This document shows, piece by piece, positions 6,229 to 14,400 of a DNA stretch of 14,810 bases. The stretch covers positions 1 to 14,810 of the forward strand of contig DHYU01000054.1 of NCBI GenBank assembly GCA_002415485.1, written 5' to 3'. The position numbers were made by a program, and so were the translations under genes. Positions within the stretch are counted from its first letter, which is position 1. The number at the start of each line of letters is the position of its first letter. The DNA is from Proteobacteria bacterium UBA5122 (GTDB taxonomy: Bacteria > Pseudomonadota > Gammaproteobacteria > Tenderiales > Tenderiaceae). The notes beneath the pieces were generated by a model. That model worked only from the letters and a program-made list of their open reading frames with translations, was not told the DNA's origin and made no database searches.

Positions 6229-6801
6229 ATGACACAATCTCTTCGTTTTACCTTGATGTTTACCTTCGGGCTGATGTTCGTCATGTGGCTCACGCGCGGT
6301 AGCCATGTCGATTCAATCATCAATCTGCCGGATGCCAGTCTGGCCCTGTTTCTCATCGCCGGTTTTTTCCTGCGTGCGTATTGGCCGGTGGTGGTGCTGA
6401 TGCTGTTGGCCGGTGGTATGGATTATTGGGCGACGCAGATCAATGGCATCAGTGATTATTGTCTGTCACCTGCGTATTCGTTTTTGATCCCTACGTATTT
6501 GTGTATGTGGCTGGGTGGTCGTTGGTTGGCGAAGGGCTTTCAGTGGCAGGCTTGGGATTCTGTGCGTTTCGTCATGGTGACGGTTATCTCTACCAACCTG
6601 GCCTTTCATATCTCCAGCGGTAGTTTCTATCTGTTGTCCGGGCGTTTTGCCGACGTATCATGGCTGGAATATGGCGACCGGGTGATCGCATATCTGCCGT
6701 CTTATCTCTACATTACCTGCGCTTATCTTGTGCTGGCGGCCTTGCTCACGGCTGTTGTGGTCCAGGTTCGAGGTGTTGCAGGCATTGTTCGTCCGGCATA
6801 A
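6229..6801 (+). CDS. six-helix integral membrane protein under cobalamin riboswitch control, predicted cobalt/corrinoid uptake protein
   Basis: The protein has 190 residues and is very hydrophobic. Likely helices are at about 6-22, 34-49, 51-67, 80-98, 111-129 and 153-181. There is no signal peptide, ATPase motif or lipobox. The size and helix count resemble the substrate-binding (S) subunits of ECF transporters and the small cobalt/corrinoid transporters often found behind B12 riboswitches. I cannot match it to a named family by eye. Polar residues in or near helices that could matter are D35, D65, H127 and the NGISDY segment at 72-77. The riboswitch directly upstream is the main evidence for a B12 role. 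No ATPase, TonB receptor or cobalamin synthesis gene is present in the window, so any partners lie elsewhere. The start ATG has only a weak GGGTGGT site, consistent with translational control. Confidence 0.82.
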   Translation: MTQSLRFTLMFTFGLMFVMWLTRGSHVDSIINLPDASLALFLIAGFFLRAYWPVVVLMLLAGGMDYWATQINGISDYCLSPAYSFLIPTYLCMWLGGRWLAKGFQWQAWDSVRFVMVTVISTNLAFHISSGSFYLLSGRFADVSWLEYGDRVIAYLPSYLYITCAYLVLAALLTAVVVQVRGVAGIVRPA

Positions 6802-6866
6802 AGATTATAAAAAACAATTAATTATTGCTTTATTGTGAGGCTGTTTATCATCTAGAAAATACGTTT

Positions 6867-6897
6867 TTGATTAAAAATCTCGCGTCATGGGTATAAT
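6867..6897 (+). promoter_or_regulatory. candidate promoter of the exported protein gene
   Basis: A perfect TATAAT lies at 6892-6897, with TTGATT (four of six -35 bases) at 6867-6872 and a longer than ideal 19-base spacer. The surroundings from 6802 to 6880 are strikingly AT-rich. Transcription from here would begin near 6904, leaving about 50 bases of leader before the ATG at 6956. I see no clear terminator between 6801 and this site, so readthrough from the riboswitch gene is possible. Confidence 0.5.
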
Positions 6898-6955
6898 GAT
6901 GGACCTGCGAGTTGGTTATGGACGATCAGTTTTCCGCGACTATAGGGGGGCTGTG

Positions 6956-8077
6956 ATGCCGATACAACGACAAAAATACTCATCATTATTGGCTGGTAGC
7001 AATGTTGTATTTGCACTTATGGGCTTGATCCTGAGTGCAGAAGTTGCTGCCGTCACGACCTGTATCGGGCCGACCAATTCCAGTCTGCCGCGCGGCAGCG
7101 CGCATCCTGCGTTTACGCTGAACTTTACCGCGATCAATCAAGTGAGTGGAACGAATGGAATTCCTACCGCCTGTATGTCGACGACAGTCCTGCGCGGGGA
7201 TGCCAATAATGATTACGAGTTTATCCATAATCAGACCCCCTTTTTAACTCAGGGCTCATGGTATTCCTTGCGAGAGGTTCACTGGCAATTGCCTCAGGTC
7301 GTGACGGATGGAACATATAACTATTACAACGTGGTGATTGGCAGTGAGGCCGAGGGTTTCGTGCAGCAGACCTATATCCGTATGGGTTACTTCATAGGCT
7401 TTCAGGGTCAGAATAACCCGTATGCGCCCGCAAAATCCGTTATGACCTGGAAGTTTGCGGCCCATATTCCAGATGGGGCATGGGGCTCAGCATCGGGGGG
7501 GAGTCCGACGGTGGATTTGACCGCCACCAATCCGCGCTGGTTGACGAATCACGTCAATAACGCATTTTATCCGCTGCAAGGTACGGCGACTGTTGATGAT
7601 GGAAATGGCAGCGCGAACCCAAATTTGGTGATGACACGTCAGTTGCTGAACGTAGGGGAGATTCGACAGGAGTTTTTAAAGTCGGGTTTTTCGACAAAAC
7701 CAAAGATCACTCAAAACTTACGTGCTGCGGATATCACGGCAAACACTGTCATTGATATGTCGAACTCTGTTTATAGTTCAACAACCCCTGGAACATTTAA
7801 TCATTCGCAGCGGATTATCGCGCCGCCAGGTCAGTTGCCGGGGGGGGCGGCTAACTTCGATTACGCGTCGGACCGTGATCCAACCCGCTCGGGGACGAAT
7901 GCAGGGGCATACAGGTATATCGATGACCCTCTCATTGCCACCGGGCCGGGCCAGTCGGGAGGGCGTTACGAATATGTGTCCGGCAATTTTGATCTGGATG
8001 CCGTCGACTGGTCGGCATATTTTGATCATAGCCAGCCCAATCCCTGGTCCTATCCAGACCATCGGCCACGGCCTTAG
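6956..8077 (+). CDS. exported protein of unknown function
   Basis: I choose the ATG at 6956, giving 373 residues. It has a G-rich ribosome site (AGGGGGG, 6944-6950) and directly begins a signal peptide. The longer in-frame start at 6887 would lie upstream of the best -10 box. The signal has basic residues at 5-7, a hydrophobic core at about 11-27 and a likely cut after Ala32 (AEVAA). The mature part has only two cysteines (36 and 73), which could form a disulphide. It is rich in Asn, Gly, Ser, Thr and Tyr, with aromatic patches such as YNYYNVV and GRYEYVSGNFDLD. There is no anchor helix, lipobox or repeat. The composition suits a beta-rich periplasmic or secreted protein. I recognise no family and give no function. 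It contains G runs of seven (7495-7501) and eight (7840-7847). It ends 21 bases from the convergent rlmI gene, with no clear terminator between. Confidence 0.8.
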   Translation: MPIQRQKYSSLLAGSNVVFALMGLILSAEVAAVTTCIGPTNSSLPRGSAHPAFTLNFTAINQVSGTNGIPTACMSTTVLRGDANNDYEFIHNQTPFLTQGSWYSLREVHWQLPQVVTDGTYNYYNVVIGSEAEGFVQQTYIRMGYFIGFQGQNNPYAPAKSVMTWKFAAHIPDGAWGSASGGSPTVDLTATNPRWLTNHVNNAFYPLQGTATVDDGNGSANPNLVMTRQLLNVGEIRQEFLKSGFSTKPKITQNLRAADITANTVIDMSNSVYSSTTPGTFNHSQRIIAPPGQLPGGAANFDYASDRDPTRSGTNAGAYRYIDDPLIATGPGQSGGRYEYVSGNFDLDAVDWSAYFDHSQPNPWSYPDHRPRP

Positions 8078-8098
8078 TCATACGCAATATCGCGCCGA

Positions 8099-9295
8099 TC
8101 AAAACGTCGGCAGCACGCGCAGGTAGTACGCCTTCAGATAGCTGGTCTCCGGGATCGCCGGGTGCAGCGGGTGGTCGGGGGACTGATGCCCCTGTTCGAG
8201 CACCTGCAGGCTGCGGTCGGTGTGTCGCGCCGCCTGTTGTGTGACCTCGAGCAGGCTCTCCGCCGACATGTGGTGTGAGCAGGAGCAGGTCACGAGGATG
8301 CCGCCCTTGCTTAGCACCTGCATCGCCATCTGATTCAGCCGCCGGTAGGCGAGCGTCCCTTCCTTTAAATCCTTTTTGCGCTTGATAAAGGCCGGTGGAT
8401 CGAGCACGACTACATCAAAGTGCTCCTGTTCGGCGCGCAGATCGCGCAGGACATCGAAGGCATCGCCTTTGAGTGTGGCGACCCGCTGTTCGAGACCGTT
8501 GTGTTTGGCATTGGCGGCGACGCCTTCGAGCGCACTGGCCGAGGCATCGATGCAGAGCGCGCGTTCTGCGCCGGCTGCCGCTGCACGTACGCCCCAGCCG
8601 CCGATATAGCTGCAGATGTCCAACACCCGTTTGCCTTGCACATAACGCTGCATGCGGCTGCGGTTGTCGGATTGGTCGTAGAACCAGCCGGTCTTCTGGC
8701 CATGTTTGGGCGAGATCAAAAACCCCGATTCCCCCTCGCGGATTGCGACCTGATCGGGCACGGTGCCGAGGGCCTCTTCGACGTATGACTCCAGGCCTTC
8801 CAGTTCGCGGATGGCGCTGTCATTGCGCAGCAGCACCGAGCTGCAGCCGAGCACCTGCTGCAACGCGGCGACGATCTCTGCGCGCATGCGCTCCATGCCG
8901 GCGGTGGTGATCTGCGCGACCACACAATCGCCATAACGATCTACCACCAGGCCGGGCAGGCCATCGCTTTCACCGAACACCAGGCGATAGTAGGGGTGGG
9001 GGAAGAGGCGCTCGCGCAGGCTCAGCGCAATCTGCAGCCGATCGACCAGCAGCGCCAGGCTCAGTGGCCGCGCGATGTCGCGGCTGACCAGGCGCGCGCA
9101 GATCAGCGAATGGGGATTGACGTAACCGCTGCCGAGAAACTTGCCTTGGCTGTTTTGAATCTCCACCGGCTGGCCGGGCTCAAAGCTGCTGAGTGGCGTG
9201 GCCTTGGTATCGACCTCATTGCTGTAAACCCAGCAGTGACCGGCGCGCAGGCGGCGGTCTGAATCTTTATTAAGGCGTAGGAGGGCGAGTGTCAT
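8099..9295 (-). CDS. rlmI: class I SAM-dependent 23S rRNA methyltransferase, RlmI family
   Basis: The protein has 398 residues, almost the same length as E. coli RlmI (396). An N-terminal PUA RNA-binding domain (about 1-75) is followed by the RlmI-type middle domain and a Rossmann methyltransferase. Family landmarks are FGESDGLPGLVVDRYG at 107-122, HGQKTGWFYDQSDNR at 198-212, the SAM motif VLDICSYIGGWG at 224-235, VVLDPPAF at 296-303 and TCSCSHH at 336-342, which holds the catalytic-type cysteine. E. coli RlmI makes m5C1962 in 23S rRNA. The general COG1092 family is broader, so the exact site is likely rather than proven. The start is ATG 9295, with a weak upstream site. It is the last of three consecutive RNA methyltransferase genes and lies 48 bases behind the SPOUT gene. 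Confidence 0.88.
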   Translation of the reverse strand: MTLALLRLNKDSDRRLRAGHCWVYSNEVDTKATPLSSFEPGQPVEIQNSQGKFLGSGYVNPHSLICARLVSRDIARPLSLALLVDRLQIALSLRERLFPHPYYRLVFGESDGLPGLVVDRYGDCVVAQITTAGMERMRAEIVAALQQVLGCSSVLLRNDSAIRELEGLESYVEEALGTVPDQVAIREGESGFLISPKHGQKTGWFYDQSDNRSRMQRYVQGKRVLDICSYIGGWGVRAAAAGAERALCIDASASALEGVAANAKHNGLEQRVATLKGDAFDVLRDLRAEQEHFDVVVLDPPAFIKRKKDLKEGTLAYRRLNQMAMQVLSKGGILVTCSCSHHMSAESLLEVTQQAARHTDRSLQVLEQGHQSPDHPLHPAIPETSYLKAYYLRVLPTF

Positions 9296-9325
9296 CGAAG
9301 TGTCCGCAAGAGTAATTAGAGAAGA

Positions 9326-9339
9326 GGCGCAAGCGCGCC
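9326..9339 (-). terminator. weak candidate terminator or intergenic hairpin between the yfiF-like gene and rlmI
   Basis: On the minus strand, GGCGC, the loop GCTT and GCGCC form a five-pair GC-only stem, followed by TCTTCTCTAATT, which is T-rich but not a clean T run. It lies between the stop of the SPOUT gene and the start of rlmI. It could be a partial terminator or an RNA processing site. Confidence 0.3.
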
Positions 9340-9343
9340 AGTG

Positions 9344-10153
9344 TTATGGCTGTGTGGTCGCCTGTTGACGTTCAAATTCCGCCGCCAGGATGGCAAACGC
9401 CACCGAGACATTCAGGCTCTCGACCTTGCCGCTGCCGGGGATGGCGATCTTGCCATCGGCCACGGCGCGCAGGTCGGCGCTGACGCCGGTCTGCTCCGCC
9501 CCCATCACCAACATCGTGCGCGCAGGGTAGGGCTGACGATAGACCGACTGGCCGTCGGCGGCGGTAATCAGCAGCTTGAAACCGAGTCTCTTCAGATCGG
9601 CCAGCGCCTTGTCGCGGTGCAGCAGGTGGATCAGCTTTACATGTTCGGCACCGCCTTCGGCCACACGGCAGGCCGAGGCCGACAGTTTGGGCAGACGGCC
9701 CGATTCGCCGAGCAGGTAGCGGATGCCGAGGTGGGCACAGGTACGCACGATGGCGCCGAGGTTGTGCGGATTTTCCACACCGTCGAGATAACCCAGCAAC
9801 ATCGGGCTGCGATCGCGGCCGAGTTCTTCCTTGAATTGTTTGAAGCCCATCGCCACGGGTTCCAGCGCCAGCACGCAAATGCCCTGGTGATGGATCGAGT
9901 CGGTGAGCCGCTCCAGGTCATCATGGCTGACGATGTGGTAGGCGCGCTTTTGGGCCGCGGCCCACTTCAGCATCTCGCTCGCGGTCTTGAGGTTGCCCTC
10001 GGTGACGTAGATGCGGATCACATCGTCCGGCCGCGCACGCCAGAGTTCCAGGCAGGCGGCGATGCCATAGTATTTGATCTCTTTGCGCGAGTCGTTGGCC
10101 GAGGCTGAATGCTTGTGAGACTTGCTGGGGAAGGGGGGGCGTGGCTGGGTCAT
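9344..10153 (-). CDS. yfiF: TrmH-family (SPOUT) RNA 2'-O-methyltransferase, YfiF-like
   Basis: The ATG at 10153 gives 269 residues. The frame continues upstream to a GTG at 10228, but the extra segment is basic, Cys-rich and unlike the family. The N-terminal part (about 25-100) is the SpoU substrate-binding domain, with YYGIAACLELWRARPDDVIR and HHQGICVLAL. The SPOUT knot domain has motif 1 NPHNLGAIVRTCAHLGI (128-144), motif 2 MGAEQTGVS (217-225) and motif 3 IPGSGKVESLNVSVA (238-252). CRVAEGGAEHV at 162-172 and WAAAQKRAYHIV match E. coli YfiF closely, from memory. YfiF itself lacks a firmly assigned target, so this is an RNA 2'-O-methyltransferase of unknown site. The ribosome site is weak. 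It lies between rlmM and rlmI. Confidence 0.85.
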   Translation of the reverse strand: MTQPRPPFPSKSHKHSASANDSRKEIKYYGIAACLELWRARPDDVIRIYVTEGNLKTASEMLKWAAAQKRAYHIVSHDDLERLTDSIHHQGICVLALEPVAMGFKQFKEELGRDRSPMLLGYLDGVENPHNLGAIVRTCAHLGIRYLLGESGRLPKLSASACRVAEGGAEHVKLIHLLHRDKALADLKRLGFKLLITAADGQSVYRQPYPARTMLVMGAEQTGVSADLRAVADGKIAIPGSGKVESLNVSVAFAILAAEFERQQATTQP

Positions 10154-10220
10154 GACTCGTGTCACAAAGGGCGGCCGACACGACGTCGACCGCAAGCGGC
10201 GTAGCATACAATGTTTCGTT

Positions 10221-10242
10221 TTCGCCACCTATGGGGGGCGAA
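10221..10242. other. imperfect inverted repeat between rlmM and the yfiF-like gene
   Basis: TTCGCC pairs with GGCGAA, with two more GC pairs beyond one mismatch and a four-base loop. On the plus strand it is followed by TAATTTTTATC, like a terminator, but no rightward gene precedes it. On the minus strand, the direction of the genes, no T run follows, so it would be a leader or processing hairpin ahead of the yfiF-like gene. Its role is unknown. Confidence 0.35.
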
Positions 10243-10274
10243 TAATTTTTATCAGCGGTATTGGCGACGGTCGA

Positions 10275-11333
10275 TCACGCGACCGTCACGAACACCGTCA
10301 CTTCTTCGCGATCATGATAGAGCTGTTTGCTGCGCATCTCATACGAGAGGCCGGCATCATTGATACGTTGCGCCACCAGGTCCAGGCACTTCTGTACCTC
10401 CTGATAACGCTTCTTCATCGGCAGCTTGAGATTGAAGATGGCGTGTTTGCACCAGCCTTCGGCCAGCCAGCTCGCCATCAGATCGGCGACCCGGATCGGC
10501 TGTTCGACGATGTCGCACACCAGCCAGTCCACGGCCTGTGTCGGGCGGAAACGAAAGCCGTCGGTGCGCAGATGCTCCACCAGCCCCGTGGCCATGATGC
10601 CTTCATCGATGGCGCCATTGTCGATCGCAATCACCTTCAGTCCGCGCGACACCAGCTGCCAGGTCCAGCCGCCGGGGCAGGCACCGAGGTCCACCGCCTG
10701 CATGCCCGGTTGAAACAGCTGCCTTTGCTGGCGCGCCGACAACATGCCCAGGATCGCCTCATCCAACTTCAAGGTAGAACGGCTCGGCGCCTGACGCGGA
10801 AAACGCAGCCGCGGGATGCCCATCGGCCACGGTGAATTATTGTCGCGCGGCATGTAACCAACATAGGCGCTGCAGGTGTTCATAAAACAGACATGGATCG
10901 TGATGCCGTCGTCGGCCTCAACCAGCAGGCGCTGTTGTTTGAGCGGGATCGCCAGCGGCGTATAGAGGCTGCGACAGAGCAACTGCAGCTGTTTGGCCTC
11001 GTTGGTGTCCGGCGTCTCCAGCTGCAACTTCGACGCGGCCTGTGGCAGACCCTGCAACACCTCGACCAGACCCGTCACGCGGTCATCCACCGGCAGTTCA
11101 TTGCACAGCGCCAGCAACAGGAACCAGGCGCGGGCAAAGATCAGCTGGCCGATCTGCACCTCACGCGCGAGCCGCTCGGCATCACCCTCGCCATAACACT
11201 GAAACACCACATAACCCGCATTCGGCTTCGCCTTGGCATAACCGGCCATGCCGCGCGTCGCGGCCTGATCCTGGATCTCGGCCGCGCACTCGCTCTCAAA
11301 CCCGGCGCGGCAATACAGAAACAACGCGTTCAT
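10275..11333 (-). CDS. rlmM: 23S rRNA 2'-O-ribose C2498 methyltransferase RlmM
   Basis: The protein has 352 residues (E. coli RlmM has 366). It starts at ATG 11333 with MNALFLYCRAGFESECAAEI, closely matching the E. coli N-terminus; a TTG directly before it is unlikely to be the start. A THUMP-type RNA-binding region precedes a Rossmann domain with the SAM motif VDLGACPGGWTWQL at 214-227. The K-D-K-E catalytic tetrad of 2'-O-methyltransferases is visible as Lys189 (TLKLDEA), Asp274 (VCDIVEQP), Lys303 (NLKLPMKK) and Glu344 (REEVTVF). It uses SAM to methylate the ribose of C2498 in 23S rRNA. It is the first of three leftward RNA methyltransferase genes, and the putA terminator sits upstream, so it probably has its own promoter. 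I could not pick that promoter out with confidence. Confidence 0.95.
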   Translation of the reverse strand: MNALFLYCRAGFESECAAEIQDQAATRGMAGYAKAKPNAGYVVFQCYGEGDAERLAREVQIGQLIFARAWFLLLALCNELPVDDRVTGLVEVLQGLPQAASKLQLETPDTNEAKQLQLLCRSLYTPLAIPLKQQRLLVEADDGITIHVCFMNTCSAYVGYMPRDNNSPWPMGIPRLRFPRQAPSRSTLKLDEAILGMLSARQQRQLFQPGMQAVDLGACPGGWTWQLVSRGLKVIAIDNGAIDEGIMATGLVEHLRTDGFRFRPTQAVDWLVCDIVEQPIRVADLMASWLAEGWCKHAIFNLKLPMKKRYQEVQKCLDLVAQRINDAGLSYEMRSKQLYHDREEVTVFVTVA

Positions 11334-11379
11334 CAAGGCGCCATCACACTAAACAACATCATCGGGAATCCTGAAGATT

Positions 11380-11401
11380 AAAAACCGGCCAATACTAGCC
11401 G
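11380..11401 (-). terminator. rho-independent terminator behind putA
   Basis: On the minus strand, CGGCTA and TGGCCG form a six-pair stem with one G-U pair and the loop GTAT, followed by G and five T. It begins about 55 bases after the putA stop and ends about 47 bases before the rlmM start, separating the two transcription units. The stem is short, so it may be only moderately efficient. Confidence 0.6.
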
Positions 11402-11404
11402 CCG

Positions 11405-11434
11405 CCAGCGATTTGGGCCAGCGATTTGGTCCAG
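11405..11434. repeat. 13-bp tandem direct repeat, about 2.3 copies
   Basis: CCAGCGATTTGGG at 11405-11417 is followed directly by CCAGCGATTTGGT at 11418-11430, with one mismatch, and then CCAG. It lies in the 119-base gap between putA and rlmM, just before the putA terminator in the direction of transcription. No function is evident; it looks like a local duplication. Confidence 0.7.
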
Positions 11435-11455
11435 TAAATTGACGTGCCCAAAGGC

Positions 11456-14400
11456 TCAATGTTTTAAATGTTCGTTCCCCAGCGTCAGCAGGCTGGTGTT
11501 GCCGCCCACTGCAGCGGTGTTGATGCTGAGCACACGTTCGGTGGCGAAGCGGCGCAGGTAGTTGGGGCCGCCCGCCTTGGGGCCGGTGCCGGAGAGGCCT
11601 TCGCCGCCGAAGGGTTGGCTGCCGACCACCGCGCCGATCATGTTGCGATTGGCGTAGATGTTGCCGCAGCGCGCCCGCTGCGCGATGAAGTTGATCACCG
11701 AGTTGATGCGGCTATGAATGCCGAGCGTCAGACCATAACCGCTGGCGTTGATGTCGTTGATCACCTGTTCTAACGCTGCGGCGCGGTAGCGGATGACGTG
11801 CAGGATCGGGCCGAAGACCTCGTCCGGCAGTTGTTCCAGCCGGTCGATCTCAAACGCGGTCGGCGGGAAAAACGTGCCGCAGGCGGTGTGGTCATCGAGC
11901 ATCACCTGATGGATCAGGCGCGCCTCATGGGCCATGCGATCCACGTGTCGTGCCAGGCCTTCTATCGCTGTGTCGCTGATGACGGGGCCGATGTCGGTGG
12001 TGAGTCTGGCCGGGTCGCCGATGCTTAGTTGATCCATCGCGCCCTTGAGCAGCTCGATGATGCGTGGTGCGATCTCGTCCTGCACATACAACACCCGCAG
12101 TGCCGAGCAGCGCTGACCGGCGCTGTTGAAGGCAGACGTGACCGCATCGCTGACCACCTGTTCCGGCAGTGCCGAGCTGTCGACGATCATGCAGTTCTGG
12201 CCGCCGGTCTCGGCAATCAGCGGGAGGATCTCGCGCCGCTGCGCCAACAGCTGTTGAATGCGATGGGCCACGGCGGTGGAGCCGGTAAAGGCCACACCGG
12301 CGATGCGGCGGTCTCCGATCAGCGCATCGCCGATCTCGCTGCCTTCGCCGGGAATAAAGTGCAGCACATCCAGCGGCACGCCCGCCTCATGCAGCAACTC
12401 GACCACCTTGAAGCCGGACAGCGGCGTCAGGCTCGCCGGTTTAGCGATGACGGCGTTGCCGGCGGCGAGCGCCGCCACCACCTGGCCGGTGAAGATCGCG
12501 ACCGGGAAATTCCACGGGCTGATGCAGGCGAACACGCCACGGCCGTGCAGCCGCAGTTCGTTGCGCTCGCCGGTGATGCTGGTCATCACGCTGGCCTCGG
12601 CAAACTGCTCACGCGCCAGCTGCGCGTAATAACGACAAAAATCGACCGCCTCGCGCACCTCGGCATGGGCATCGTTGAGCGAACGGCCACCTTCCAACAC
12701 GCACAGCGCGATCAGTTCGGCCTGCCGCTGTTCCATCAGTGCCGCGGCGTCATCCAGGATCTCGGCACGGCGGCGGGCCGGGGTGCGGTCCCAGCCGGGC
12801 GCAGCGCGATGGGCCGCCGCCAGTGCGGCATCCAGCTGTTCGGCTGTGGCCAGGCGCACGGTGCCGATGCTCAACTGATGATCGGCGGGGGCGTGCACAA
12901 CACGGCCATCGTCGATGGTGGCCACACCACTGACGATCGGTCCCGCCTGCCAGCCGTCGTGATGGCTGGCCTCCATCTCGCTGTCGAGGCGGAGCAGGGC
13001 GTCGAGGTCGAACAGATTCAATCCACGCGAATTGAGCCGCGCCTGACCGTGGATGTGCCGCGGCAGCGGGATCTTCGGGTGCGGCGTGCAGTCGAGCATC
13101 TCCAGTTCGGCCACCGGATCGGCAATGATCTCGTCGATGGGGATGTTGCGATCCTCCAGCCGATTGACGAAGGAACTGTTGGCGCCGTTTTCGAGCAGGC
13201 GGCGCACCAGATAGGGCAGCAGTTCCTTGTGATTGCCGACCGGCGCATAGACGCGGCAACGGCGCACCAGCTTGGAATGCAGCGCATGGTGGTACAGCGA
13301 ATCGCCCATGCCGTGCAGGCGCTGGAATTCGTAGCGGGCATCGTCGTGCGCCATCACCAGGATACTGGCCAGCGTGTGCGCGTTGTGGGTCGCAAACTGC
13401 GGATAGAAGTGTTCGCCGGCCTCCAGCAGGCGGCGGGCGCAGGCGAGGTAGGCAACATCGGTCGCCACCTTGCGTGTGTATACCGGATAGTTATCGAGGC
13501 CGCGTTCCTGCGCGCGTTTGATCTCGGCATCCCAATAGGCGCCCTTGACCAGACGCACCGGGATCGTACAGCCGGTATCGCGGGCCAGCTCGATGAGCCA
13601 ATCGATCACATACGGCGCACGCTTTTGATAGGCCTGCACCGCCAGCCCCAGGCCATGCCAATCGGAGAGGCTGCTGTCGCGCAGCACGCGTTCAAACACC
13701 GCCAGCGACAGCTCCAGCCGTTCGGCCTCTTCGGCATCGATAGTCAGATTGATGTGGGCATCACGCGCCAACTGCGCCAGCTGCAACACGCGGGGCGTCA
13801 GCTCATCGATCACCCGTTGCCACTTGCCGAACTCATAACGCGGGTGCAGCGCCGACAGCTTGACCGAGATGCCGGGGTTGTCGAACAGATCGCCTTGTTT
13901 GCCGCTGGCGCGGCCCACGGCCGCGATCGAATCACGGTAGGCGGTGAAATAACGCTCGGCATCGGCCTCGGTCAGCGCCGCCTCACCCAACATATCAAAC
14001 GAATAACGATAGCGCCGGTTATCGCCCTCGCTGCTGCGCTTCAGCGCCTCATCGATGGTCGCGCCCATCACAAACTGGTGGCCCATCAGGCGCATCGCCT
14101 GGCGCAGCGCCGAGCGGATCACCGGCTCACCGCTGCGGCCAATCAGCCGCGCAATCAAACCGCCGGGGTTGTCGACCAGGTCCGGTGCCAGTTTCACTAG
14201 CCGCCCGGTCAGCATCAGGCCCCAGGTTGAGGCATTGACGAACAGCGACTTGCTCTGCCCCAAATGCTGCGCCCAGCCCGCATCGCCGAGCTTGTCCTGG
14301 ATCAGCCGGTCCGCCGTCTCTGCATCCGGAATGCGCAGCAAGGCTTCGGCCAGACACATCAGCATCACGCCTTCCTCCGAGCTCAGATCATACTCGCGCA

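Noticed and set aside
5921..6306. Short open frames on both strands across the riboswitch
   Set aside because: The stretch is explained by the conserved cobalamin aptamer and its leader, and the frames show no coding features.
6887..6955. Longer N-terminus for the exported protein
   Set aside because: It would place the start upstream of the TATAAT box and put extra charged residues before the signal peptide. The ATG at 6956 has a G-rich ribosome site.
9341..10108. Plus-strand open frame of 255 codons opposite the yfiF-like gene
   Set aside because: It is a mirror frame of a well supported SPOUT methyltransferase gene, with low-complexity composition and no ribosome site of note.
12029..14200. 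A plus-strand open frame of 723 codons antisense to putA
   Set aside because: It lies wholly inside putA, whose product is unmistakable. Its His/Gln/Arg-rich translation is typical of the mirror frame of a GC-rich gene, and it shows no motif.
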